Under the pieces are notes generated by a model. It did not search any database, had not been told where the DNA came from, and saw only the letters and a list, made by a program, of their open reading frames with translations. DNA of 64,000 nucleotides from Porogramme epimiltina (lineage: Eukaryota > Basidiomycota > Agaricomycetes > Polyporales > Polyporaceae), in NCBI GenBank assembly GCA_900155495.1, contig FTLJ01000123.1, positions 1 through 64,000 of the forward strand. The letters run 5' to 3'. Below are positions 35,438-45,662 of the stretch, one piece after another. How positions within the stretch are numbered: the stretch's first letter is position 1; the number at the start of each line of letters is the position of its first letter. The position numbers were made by a program, and so were the translations under genes.

Positions 35438-37531
35438 ACGTCGGCTCAACCCAGTGCGCGTTCCTGCACCGCAGATGCTCGTCCCAAACAAACCCAGATA
35501 CGGACCAAACCTGATGTCATCGGTCTATTTGTCGACCTTGACGATATCCAAGACGAAACTTTCTGCTCTCCAGGAAACTGTAATGACTTCCGCCGCTCCC
35601 CTCCAACGCTCGTATGCTCCCCTCCAAGCTGCTCGTCGCTGGCATTTCCCGTTCATCCCAATGTGGCGCATGGTCCCGACTCTCTATTCTCCGGCACCCA
35701 TGCCTGGTCTACACCTTCGTCTCCACTCCAGGCGATGATGCTCTCCGATGGCACGCCGCTTCTCCCGCTCCCCGAGCTCGACGCGGCCACCGGCACGCTT
35801 GCCCAACGACGGGGCAAGACTCTCCCATCTCTTAAACCTGTCAAGAAGCCAAGCCTCACCAACTTGTCTATTCCTCAGGGGCCCACCCCCCGCTCCCCAT
35901 GGTCACCAGATACCCCTTCGAGCCTCGCGCAACGCTTCGTCGGCTTCATGCGCCTCTCCCCGTGCACCGACGCCGACGACCCGGACGTCACCCCCGAATA
36001 CGAGGAAGACCCGTTCGCTCGCGGCCCCGGCCTCCCCTCTTTCTTCGATGACGGATATCTCTTCGATCGCACCCCGGGCCATCACCCCGACCTGTACGAC
36101 ATCGCTGTATACCGGCCCCGGGCGCCTCCCCCGGAAGGCGCGCACTACCAGACCGAGAAGTGCGCGAAGCACGGCCGGGCGCGCCTCTACATCGGCGTCT
36201 CCAGCATCTCCAGCCGGCCCAGCATCCGTGCCTCCGCACCCCCCTCGACCCTTCGCGCGCCTCGCAGCCCACCAAGGGCCCCAACACGCGTCGTCAAGCG
36301 CCAGACCAGCATGCCCCTGCTCTCCGGAGCTCAATGTCAAACCTTCCCCCGAACGCTGAAGTCCCCTCCCGCAGCACCATCGCTCTCGTCCGCGCCCACG
36401 TCAGCGGCAACACCGGCACCCACATGGGTCATACCCCCACCCCCCACACGCCCTCGGGCGCAGAGCGTCAGCCGCAGCCGCGGTCCCCCGCGTGCCACCC
36501 CACACCCCTTGTCCCGGTCGATGGAGTACCCGCGCACCGCCCCGTCCACGCCCGCGTCCACAGCCGCGACCACGCCCACATCCACACCCACGTCCCCGTC
36601 CCCTCTTACCCCCACGCTCCGCCCCCTCCTGCTCGCGCGGCGGCTCGAGCTCGCGCACGCCCAGTCGGAGCCCGTCCGGGGCGTCCTCGCGCACGCCGCG
36701 CCGCGCCTCCGCCCGCTCGTCCTCCCCGAGCGCGTCGCCCGCCGCGCGTCGCACCCGCCCGCCCGAGCGCGCGGCGCCAGCGAGCGGCCCGCAGGAGGCG
36801 CGCGCAGGAGGCGGTCGTGTGCGTCCCTCGCCTCGCAGAGGGCGGCCCCTAGCATAGGCGTTTGTGCGAGTGCGGGTGCTGCGGCACTTACGTCTCCGCC
36901 CCCTCCTCCTGGCGCCCCGGTCCCCGGGTGCGGGGTCGGTCTCGACCCCGTGCCCGATCCCGATCAGCAGGCGGCGACGGGGACGGGGACGGGGGGAAGC
37001 ACCGTCGCGGTGGGGCCCCCTGGGGCCCAGGCTTCGCGCCGTGCCGGCGCGCCTGCGCGGGAGAAGCGGGCGGGGCAGCTCGACGGCATCCTCACGCTTC
37101 TTGGCCAGTCGGGGGTGCTCGGGGGTGACGGTGCGGCGGTAGCGGCGGCGGCAATGGCGGCAGCGGCGGCGGGGGCCCCAGGCTCGACGGAGGCCGTCGT
37201 CGGCGGAACGCGCCCGGGGACGAATGCGGACGGTGCGGATCGCGCCGCTCTATCCGCTCGCGACGCTTCTGCGTCCCGCGCTGGGGAGGCTGGGGACGCG
37301 GAGGACGCGTCAAGGTCGCTTGCTGCTCTGCTCCCGCCACCGCCGACGGCTTCTGCTCGAGCCTCTGCGGCGACTCGTGCGGCCCGCTCTGAGGCTGCCG
37401 TTGAGGCAGAGGCCGCGCGTTTGCGCTCTGACGTGTTTTTGCCTCCGTGGAAGCGGTCGCAGAACATGGCGGACATCTTGCAGCTGTTGGCGAATACTGG
37501 TCTCGTAGGCGATCGCGGTCACGCGGAGTAA
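35438..37531 (+). CDS. Unrecognised Pro/Ala/Ser-rich protein (5' end unresolved)
   Basis: An open frame enters after an acceptor-like ATTATAG at 35431-35437 and runs to the stop at 37529-37531, up to 697 residues; the first in-frame ATG is 35735. I recognise no domain. The N-terminal part (VIGLFVDLDDIQDE, SLTNLSIPQGPTPRSPW, SLAQRFVGFMRL, then an acidic patch) and the last 25 residues (FLPPWKRSQNMADILQLL) look like short linear motifs; the middle is disordered and Ala/Arg/Pro-rich. SLTNLSIP and SPW-type sites resemble phosphorylation-rich regulators. Very high GC at third positions supports coding of this frame over the two overlapping frames at 36160-36859. The upstream exons could not be placed, so the start coordinate is only the first supported base. 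Confidence 0.55.
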   Translation, partial: TSAQPSARSCTADARPKQTQIRTKPDVIGLFVDLDDIQDETFCSPGNCNDFRRSPPTLVCSPPSCSSLAFPVHPNVAHGPDSLFSGTHAWSTPSSPLQAMMLSDGTPLLPLPELDAATGTLAQRRGKTLPSLKPVKKPSLTNLSIPQGPTPRSPWSPDTPSSLAQRFVGFMRLSPCTDADDPDVTPEYEEDPFARGPGLPSFFDDGYLFDRTPGHHPDLYDIAVYRPRAPPPEGAHYQTEKCAKHGRARLYIGVSSISSRPSIRASAPPSTLRAPRSPPRAPTRVVKRQTSMPLLSGAQCQTFPRTLKSPPAAPSLSSAPTSAATPAPTWVIPPPPTRPRAQSVSRSRGPPRATPHPLSRSMEYPRTAPSTPASTAATTPTSTPTSPSPLTPTLRPLLLARRLELAHAQSEPVRGVLAHAAPRLRPLVLPERVARRASHPPARARGASERPAGGARRRRSCASLASQRAAPSIGVCASAGAAALTSPPPPPGAPVPGCGVGLDPVPDPDQQAATGTGTGGSTVAVGPPGAQASRRAGAPAREKRAGQLDGILTLLGQSGVLGGDGAAVAAAAMAAAAAGAPGSTEAVVGGTRPGTNADGADRAALSARDASASRAGEAGDAEDASRSLAALLPPPPTASARASAATRAARSEAAVEAEAARLRSDVFLPPWKRSQNMADILQLLANTGLVGDRGHAE

Positions 37532-37719
37532 CTTTTTTTCTTACTTCCGGGAATGTGTACATATTGTCTTCTTGTCGGTGGGATTTTAGATGGTGTACGG
37601 TTTTGTGCACATACTGTATCTTTGGGCTTTGTGGGTAATATGTATTACTAGAACTGCATCGGTGTACGCTACTCGCATTGTGTTCTAAGTACGTGTATAA
37701 TGAAACTCTAGGGTGTTGA

Positions 37720-39041
37720 TTAGTTGTTCTTAACAAAGTCCGTGACGAGCGCCTTAAATTCGTTGGGCCTGTAGCATAGACGCATTAGCGATACCTTAAA
37801 GGAACATCAACATAAACGTACCGTTCAGAGTGGACTTGGGAAGTGCGAGGATAGTCAGAACAAAGTCGCGCACGAAGGATTCAACTTGACTCACCCCAAT
37901 GCCCAGCATCCAACTCTTTCAGGACCATGTTCGGGAAGAACGCCTTTGCCGTATCGACATTGTGGCGGTTAATATACCTATGGACCATGTAAACGTCCGA
38001 AGTACTCATCATGCAGATAGCAAGTACTCACTTGCTTTTGGTGCCTTTGATAAAGAGCGTAGGGGCATCAAATGTACGTTCTCCAGGGGTATAAGGGAAG
38101 CCTCCAATCTCAGGTATAGAGTCGCCGAGCAGACCGACGGGCACCTTGAACTTGAGCGGATGCGGCTGGTGTGCGCTCGGATGCTCGAGGTTCATGAGAA
38201 GGAATGCACGCGTCATGGGATCCTATGCGCGACGTCAGCAAGCTGCATACGAAAACCTCGGACCGAAGGGTGTACCCGCTCGAACGGCTTTAGTAACCGA
38301 TCCGCTTCCTGTCGCGACTTGACCTCGCTCTCTTCAATCTTCTTCATCGCCTGTATGTACCCCTGGAACTCGGGGGAAAGCGCTCCTATTGAGGGTGCGA
38401 TATCTGCGACAATGAGGTTCGAAAGAAGGTCGGACGGGAGCTTGGGATCCAGCGCGACTGTCATAGCGACTTTGCCTCCCCTGATTGAAGGGTGTTAGAG
38501 AACCATGTTGCATCAAAGTAGGGAGCTCTCAATACTCGCATAGAATGGCCCAGCAGTGAGATATTAGAGAGCTTGTGCTTTTGGCAGAAGTAAACGACAT
38601 CAGAGGCCATTGAGAGGTAAGTATGGGGAGCGGCATGTGGTGAAGTGCCGTGATTGCGAAGGTCCTAAGTTGATGGTTCGAATTGGAGCACTAGACAGAG
38701 GGTACTGGTTCGACGCACCAACGCATACACAGGACGACCGAGGTCCTTTACGAATGCCTTCGAGAGCGAGCCCCAGTTGCGCTTTGTGCCACTGCAAGTG
38801 AACGCGTGAGAATCGCGCGCTCCAACTATAAGATGGACTGACCATACAAAAGTCCATGGAGGATGACTAGTGGTCTTTCGGTCTCATTGCCGTCTGGTGG
38901 GACGACCTTGTCAAAGTGTAGCTCCACTGGGTCGATTGCTGAAGACACCGCTCGACTAAGCTGGCGAGATGATCTAGCCAGGCTAGGTGCAAGAAGACAC
39001 CTCGAGGATACGGTCGCAGAGAGGGGTCGCCGCAAGATCAT
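37720..39041 (-). CDS. Mitochondrial alpha/beta hydrolase, ABHD11 / Imo32 type
   Basis: Eight exons: 39041-38848, 38791-38719, 38664-38540, 38480-38276, 38222-38032, 37977-37895, 37834-37822 (13 nt) and 37768-37720; 310 residues. The presequence MILRRPLSATVSSRC is Arg/Ser-rich without acids, so the protein is probably mitochondrial. Core motifs: VILHGLFGTKRNWGSLSKAF (oxyanion loop), ALDLRNHGTSPH, nucleophile GHSMGGK (Ser130), the acid region TLFIKGTKSKY, and DAGHWVHSE (His). Human ABHD11 protects the 2-oxoglutarate dehydrogenase complex; yeast Imo32 is its relative. Intron 3 (38481-38539) keeps GHSMGG only with a GC donor (TAT|GCGAGT). A start at GTG 39134 is in frame, but the ATG gives the better targeting signal. 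Confidence 0.9.
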
Positions 39042-39291
39042 GTTGGGGTATGTCAAGAGTAGAGTCAGGCTCGCGGTGCAAGCCACGGTGACGACAACCG
39101 TGTTGCGCCGACGCGCCGACGGTGTGTCCGACACCGACGATGCCTTGGGAATCTTGTCAGATAAGATGAGAGAGCAGAGCGTCTATCTATATCTCGCGTC
39201 ACGAGGAAATTTTGCTGCAGCCTGCCCTAAACTGCCCTGCTGAAAACGCGTCCGCCGACCGACTTGCCTTCGTCTGTTCGCCCATCTCGAC

Positions 39292-40317
39292 ATGTCTCGG
39301 GCGTACATGTTCGGTGAGCATTCTTCCATCTTTCGTCTCTTTCGACGCGATGATACCTTTCGTTTACCTCGAGTGGTGTCGCTCTACCAAGCGGCATTCA
39401 CGATGCTGTCGAGTTTTTTGTCATAGTTACACTGATCGGTCTTTTCTCTGTTGCTGCTTCAGTGCGACTGACTACGTCTCCTTCTCAGGTTCTCAAACGC
39501 ATATGTGTGCCACTCCAGGGATGCTGGTGTGAATGGTCGATGTGCAGTGGTTGCGTAGGTCAGTTTACCCATCGTCCAGTCCCTTTCTTTCGCATCGCGA
39601 CGCGATGAATTCAAACCATTCAAACTAGAGTATCTGAGAGCCATAGGCTCGATGCTTTACTTTTATCTGTCAATCCACTGATCCTTCCGTGTGTTTTCGA
39701 CCGTTTGTCGACGGGTTAACTGATCTTTATCCATTCCAGGTATCTGGCTACTCCAAATTTTTCTGTAGGAGTGTACTAGTGAGTATCATTTCCTGTTCCG
39801 TCCAGCCGCGATGCAATCAATGGAGTTACCGCCTGACCACTGGTCTACGGACTGGTGGGTTCATGACGACAATTCCAAGGCTGTATTTTTTACTCTGAGC
39901 CTCATTCATCGCACCGCTTGAACAGTGCTAATCCCCGATTCGCGTCTAGGATCTATTGGGACTTCAATGTTTCTGGGGAATGTAGAAGGGCTGACCTGCG
40001 CTGTCTGAGAGGTGAGTCTGCCGCCTATTTACCTTTCAATGATGTTTTTATCACGACGGTCTTCGTATCATCACTGCCGAAAATGCCCGCCACAGCTCAA
40101 TTTTTTCGGGCACCCCCTTCTGACTTTCTTCTCTTTCGCATTGTGACGAACTTGTGCTGATGGATCTTACAAATAGGTATTCTCCTTGCGTCCGTTGAAG
40201 GTGGCTGGGTCATACGTTGTGAGTATTTTTGACCCTACCTATTATCTCCTTCGTCTAGATGAATTCTTCATAAACATTATCAACTAGAAGCTGTTGCGGA
40301 GCTGCGGCATTGAATGA
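39292..40317 (+). CDS. Tentative small protein, 41 residues, four exons
   Basis: Low-confidence model: exons 39292-39313, 39950-39981, 40177-40218 and 40288-40317 join in phase with GT-AG introns and give a 41-residue product beginning MSRAYMFG and ending in KLLRSCGIE. It contains one possible membrane-spanning or amphipathic helix. I know no family that matches. In favour: strong donors GTGAGC and GTGAGT, clear acceptors, a position just downstream of the ABHD11 start in divergent orientation, and no competing frame. Against: a 636-nt first intron, the tiny coding length and no conserved motif. The region could instead be a noncoding transcript. Confidence 0.3.
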
Positions 40318-41146
40318 TTCCTTTCTACTCTGAACCTCGCATCCACCTACAACGTTAGGGTTCTCAACGCTAACACACCACTGCAGGGATGCATATGGAA
40401 AGTCGATATTAGGAGTGATTCGAGGTGTGGTAGTAGGTTAGTATGTAGCATTTAGCATTCGCGATGTATTTGTACGTATTTGAGAATGGATCTGTTTGTG
40501 GCAGGGCTTAACTTCTTATCGTCCGCTTCAAGTCCGGTGTGAACGAAAAAAGGAAATTGCATGGACATGAGTGAAATGTGAGAGAAGTTTGAGTATTGCT
40601 GCGCTTCTTCCCGACGAGGCGGCTGAAGCTGACGTTTCGAATCAGGTTTCTACTGCCAAGTGTGAGACAAGTCCGGCGGGGAGAATGCGGAGTCCCGCGC
40701 CGCCGCCAGTAAATGCTTCAATATGTCGTGTTGGCGGTGGCGGCGGGACATTTGAGAAGGCAACTGCAAGCGAGACAGGCCCAGGCACGGGCGAAGCGAT
40801 TCGTACGTTATATGTCTAACCACCGACGGCCCCGGTCGATGCTGACGCTTGCCATACAAGGCACCCCTGTCACGCGGACACCGGGGTTCTGCGAGTTCAT
40901 GCGCGGTTCCTTCTCTCCGTCGCGTGCTCGGGTGTAATCAGTTTATGGCAAAGCCTTTCCAACCCACCCCGCCACCGGCCGACCCGTCCGGACCCAATTC
41001 GTGCGAGCAACGTCACGAGCCCCCTCACCCCGACAGAATTACACCCCAGAGCGGATGCCACGCCTGCTCACAGATACCACGATTGAGATCGGCAGCTGCA
41101 TATAAATGAGCAGACTAGGAGTCGTACGTCTATACCCCATCCTACC
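40318..41146. other. Intergenic region with the tannase promoter
   Basis: No gene seen. A TATA box lies at its right end. Confidence 0.5.
41101..41107 (+). promoter_or_regulatory. TATA box of the tannase/feruloyl esterase gene
   Basis: TATAAAT 40-46 bp upstream of ATG 41147. Confidence 0.6.
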
Positions 41147-43596
41147 ATGGTGTTGTCCGTCCTCGTCTCACTGCTTGGGCTCGCTCTAGGAGCTGCTTCC
41201 ACCTCTCAGGGCTCACAAAACATCTGCGCTGGCTTTGCCTTGGCCGACGTTTCCAATGTCAAGCTCACAGGTACCACCCACTATGCCGCCAACACCCTCG
41301 TCAACATCTCCAACGCTTACTCCAGCATCAACGTTGACAATCTCCCCGCGTTTTGCCGCGTTGAGCTCACTATCACGACGAATGTCACTGCGGGCTCGTT
41401 CGCCCTCACTGAGGTCTGGCTTCCGGACGACTGGAATGGGAGGGTGCTCACCGTCGGGAATGGCGGATTAGCCGGTGGAGGTACGTTACGGGCGCCGAGC
41501 TCGTTCGGCTCCATACCGTGGTCGGAAGGAGCGGGAAGGATTGTACTGATATACTCATGTCAAACAGTTACGGTCACTGAGCTCGGTCACGTTGCGATGC
41601 CACAAGGGTGTAAGTGTGGCCACATGAGCCTGCCGCACGGCCGGCAAGTGCGGAGCGGAAATGAGTTGCTTACCGTTCCTCCATGATCACACCGCTGCAG
41701 TCGCAGGAATTTCGACGAACACCGGACACGACGGTGATACCGACGACGGCGAATGGGCCGGTCCGCACAACGACGTAAGTGTCAGAATCGGGACAGTGTA
41801 CGCGGGCCGCTCTCACGCCGGTCGTCCCAATATAGAACGCGATTGTTGATTGGGGATGGCGCGCGCTGCATATGAGCGTCGTGGCGGGCAAGGAGGTCGT
41901 AGCGCAATATTATCAAGTCGCCGCGAACACATCGTACTACCTGGGATGCTCCACAGGTATGCAGCTGCCGATCGGATTGAAACATGCGTCGCTGATGTGA
42001 AGTGCGTGCGCTCACAGGCGGACGGCAGGGGTGAGCTGCTGCGGAACGTCGATTTTTTCACAATGCTGAGAGTGATTATCCCGCAGGCTGAAGGAGGTCC
42101 AGACCTTCCCTGACGACTTCGATGGAGTGGTGAGTGGGATTTTTCTGGGAAACTACTGCGATAAGCGCACTAAATGTACTTCCTCGTAGATCGTGGGTTC
42201 CCCAGCGAACTGGCAGACACACGTTCAAGCGTGGTCGATCCACATGAACCTGAACGTACAGCCCTCCACATCTCCCCATTTTATGACGGAAGATATGTGG
42301 CAAAACGTCATCGCTCCCGAAGTAATGAGACAGTGTGATGGGCTCGATGGGGTGAGCTGTCCGACGAGCTGTCGAGAGTCCACCCGATGACGTAGAATGC
42401 CCTCAGCTGGTTGACGGGATCATCAACAACCCCAGAATATGCAGGTGAGTCCTGACCTCTCCCCGAGCCTACTTTCGCACCAGCTGACAGCTACCCGAGC
42501 AGTTTCCGCCCGGAAACATTGACGTGTCGTCCGGGTCAGAACACCTCGACGTGCCTGACGCCTGACCAGATAAGCGCGCTCCATCGGATCTACGCCGACT
42601 ACTACGAGGCGGACCAGACCTACGTGTTTGGAGGATACTATCCAGGTGGCGAACAACACTTTTACAGTGGTTTAGTAGGCAAATTACAGTTCAAGATTGG
42701 CCGAGCTTACTTCCAGTACATGGTCGTGAAGTACGTATATTAGGCGCTATTTGTAGGCAAATCCTAGAACAAAACTAACGTGGAAACATCTCACAGCGAC
42801 ACGACTTGGAAAATCCATGACTACAATGCAACCTTGCTGAAATTAACGGACAAGATAGACCCAGGACAAGCGAATGCAAGTGTACATTTCCTTCACGTCC
42901 GGCGTGTGTGTTAAAGCATTCATGTAGGCAATCGAACCCAACATTACGGCTTTCGCGGGCCCAGGCCACAATGGCAAACTACTTCAATACGTTGGCTGGG
43001 CGGACCAGCTCATTAGTCCCGGGAACCCGATACACTACTACGAGTCCGTGCACCAATTCATCCAAGGAAACACGGAGATGGAAATGGACGATTTTTACCG
43101 CCTCTACTTCGTTCCCGGGATGTGGCACTGGTGAGGGAAATCTCTCTAGCTGCGCGAGTGTTTCGCTGAAGTCTTCATTTCCCAGTCATGTAAGGCGGCA
43201 CAGCATTACGGCGTAGCGTCCGCGCTCGGAACCTGTTAGCTGACGCTACTCGCTCTGTAGGATGGTCTAGCGGCGAATGCTTTCGGATCTGTCGAGCAGG
43301 CGTCCAACAACAGTCCTCCGCTCTCGCTTGACCCTGAGCACAACATCCTCGCCGCGATGGTGCGCTGGGTCGAGGAAGGCATAGCGCCGGACACGATCAC
43401 AGCTGCGTACTGGAAGGACAACGATGTGGCCAACGGTCTTGGCTTCACACGACCGCTTTGCCGAGTATGTTCACACCCCAGGTTCGGACGGTTTGGGAAA
43501 GATCGCTGATGGCTCGCTTTTTCCCAGTACCCCTCCAACGTGCGTTATCTTGGCGGCGATCCCAATAGCGCCGATAGCTTTGACTGCGGAGCCTGA
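41147..43596 (+). CDS. Secreted tannase / feruloyl esterase
   Basis: Fourteen exons: 41147-41480, 41568-41609, 41701-41774, 41836-41956, 42018-42030, 42087-42129, 42190-42351, 42407-42444, 42503-42730, 42797-42875, 42928-43130, 43186-43189, 43261-43464 and 43528-43596; 537 residues. A signal peptide (MVLSVLVSLLGLALGA) leads a tannase-family domain that hydrolyses gallate or ferulate esters of plant phenolics. Signatures: NGGLAGG, PQGFAGISTNTGHD, nucleophile GCSTGGRQG (Cys188, Ser189), GSPANW, GWADQLIS (Asp404) and MWHCH (His445, Cys446), which complete the CS-D-HC motif. The C-terminus RPLCRYP and ADSFDCGA is typical. Intron 10 (42876-42927) needs a GC donor (AAT|GCAAGT). Exon 12 is the tetranucleotide TCAT, the only way I found to join WHC to DGLAANAFG. 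Confidence 0.9.
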
Positions 43597-43925
43597 GCTC
43601 AGGCTTGGCTTGTGGGGTTTAGTGTGGGACACGTGGGACAGTGGGTGTCGACTAGAACGACGACGCGTGCCAGATTGCTGGAACCGTTTCCCTTCTCCCA
43701 CTTCCACGCGCTCTAATGTCGTGATTGGTACAATTGTATTGGTAGTGTACTCTGAACTGTAGCGAACGAAGACAGACGCGAATATTCCTAGAACGAATGC
43801 TACTCATACATGTGATAACTGGCGTACCCATTCTGGGACCGCAGTGACGGACACGGAGAGTCGGTGAGTGATATATAAATCGTTGTGAAAGGTGAAAACG
43901 CCGCCGCCAAGCACTTGCGCGCTGT
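43597..43925. other. Convergent 3' intergenic region
   Basis: Between the tannase (+) and the aquaporin (-). No feature seen. Confidence 0.55.
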
Positions 43926-45315
43926 TTACACGGGGCTGTCGTTGACCTTGGCGGCCAAATGGTTGCCATATGCTGTCGCGGACGAGGTTGAGCCCGATCC
44001 ATCGCCCTCCGTATGAACCACGGTGCTTTGGTCGCTCATCGTCGTAGGCCGCTTCTCCGAGAATCCCGACGCGCGGCCTCCGGGTAGGCTGTGAGCGTGT
44101 CCATCCGCGCTACGCGACCAGCCTCGATGCGCGACAGTGCTGACGACGTTCCTAACGTGGTGGACGGGGTTGCGGGGCGATTGTTGGTAGTCTACGGCAT
44201 CTTGACCCGGGTTGAACCTCCAGTACTTGATGCTGCGGGAAAGAACCGTATGAGGCGGAATGCGTTGCAATGACTTGCCAGAGAAGGTACGTACTGTTTG
44301 AGCAGAGTGTAGAACGCTGAACCGAGAAGGGCGCCGAGGAATGGCCCGACCCAATACTACAGGAGCGAGTACGGATCAAACAAGCTGACAAGGGGTAAAA
44401 TAAAGAAATACCCACCACCCACTGCGAACCGTAAGGGAAACCCGTGACGACAGCTGGACCAAATGCACGGGCGGTGTTGATTCCAGCACCGGTGAAGTAG
44501 ATTGACCACCTACAAGCATGCGTGTCAACCATCATGGATCGTTGGAGTCAAACAAGGGGTATGACGCACATGTGGCCCATAAAAAGGGTCAACCCTATAC
44601 CAATCTGGCAATAGAATGAGCTCAGATATTGTGAACGGGGTAGTGATAGAGCTCACAGGAGCGAAGGGCGTCGCCTGATGTTTTTCAGCGGCCATCATGA
44701 GCACTGCAAGAACAAGAATACTCGTCGTGAACATCTCGATGAACACCCCTTGCGCAGAGTTGACTCCAGGCGCCAAGAAGACACTAGAGAAGACGGGTGA
44801 GTGTACGGAGAAAGGCGGGGACCATCAAGGACTCACTTAGATGCGAGAGGGCCAGGGGAAAGAGCGAGAATGATAGCAGCGGCCGTGATGCCACCGAGGA
44901 GCTGCGCGATGCAGTAGAGGACAAACCTCACGGGGCCGATGATGCCTGTGAGGAGGAGGGCGAGACTGACATCGGGGTTGAAGAGGCCACCAGTAACGCG
45001 GTAGAACAGCCATGCCGATACGACAAGGCCAAAGCCGAAACAGAGGGAGATGTACATGACCCGCTCGATCTCAGAGAACGATGTGCTGGCGTTTGCCTCG
45101 CCTTGGGTCGCTTGGACTCCGCCGAAGGCTAGGAGGAGGAAGATAGTCGTGCCGACATACTCCAGGAGAGCGGCCCAGAGGTCGTCTACGAGGGTTTCGT
45201 GTGATGGCCGCTCTGTCAGGGGTTCGGACTGGTAGAGCCCACGCGTTTCGGGCTCGATTCCAGCTGGATGGGCAGTGTCGGTCAGATCGAGAGGAGGGTG
45301 ACTCGAGAACGACAT
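43926..45315 (-). CDS. Aquaporin (MIP family) with non-standard NPA boxes
   Basis: Six exons: 45315-44837, 44783-44657, 44604-44570, 44509-44419, 44356-44295 and 44232-43926; 366 residues. Six membrane helices with the two half-helices are visible: LLEYVGTTIFLLLAFGGVQ (helix 1), YISLCFGFGLVVSAWLFYRV, GGLFNPDVSLALLLTG (loop B), FVLYCIAQLLGGITAAAII, EMFTTSILVLAVLMMAAE, GIGLTLFMGHMW, GAGINTARAFGPAVV (loop E) and the last helix in WVGPFLGALLGSAFYTLL. Loop B has NPD (113-115) and loop E NTA followed by Arg228. The selectivity-filter Arg is kept, as in water-selective types. Short N-terminus and a 100-residue Ser/Gly/His-rich cytosolic tail. It transports water or small solutes across a membrane; selectivity is not predictable here. 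Confidence 0.92.
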
Positions 45316-45662
45316 GGCGAAGATGTGAAATGGGCGCACGGGGGTGCTACTATTCGTTGACGGGTTTTATGCACGTACCTGCGGCTGGCTAAGGAGCGGC
45401 TTGAGGTGGCTGACATGGCAATCATGTACGTCACATTTTCGATCGTAATAACAGTCTAGATTGTGTCCCATGTGGGTCGCAATTGAGGCGGAGGCGCGAG
45501 GCCGAAAAATGGCTGGTCTCAACTGCAATTAGGATGCGACGGCGGCGTCCCAAGCTTTCCTGTGGATGGCCGATGGGTCACCTGGCATGGATGTAAAATG
45601 CAACGAACCACCTACCCCTAAGATGTAGAGACGTGCCCCACCACGTCCCAATGATGCATATC
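45316..45662. other. Intergenic region
   Basis: Aquaporin promoter and the ICT1-type gene's 3' flank. Nothing specific seen. Confidence 0.5.

Noticed and set aside
43172..43212. Other possible middle exons of the tannase gene (after GAAG 43171, CCAG 43185 or TAAG 43194 up to 43212)
   Set aside because: Their lengths are 0 or 2 mod 3, which breaks phase with exon 13, or they code for text unlike the family.
43131..43260. Tannase as a pseudogene broken at the HC motif
   Set aside because: Simple joins fail, but a TCAT microexon restores the frame and the family motif, and the downstream exons are intact.
44295..44356. Aquaporin as a decayed gene because NPA boxes are changed
   Set aside because: All six exons join in phase, no stop is present, and the filter Arg and helices are kept; altered boxes are more likely functional.
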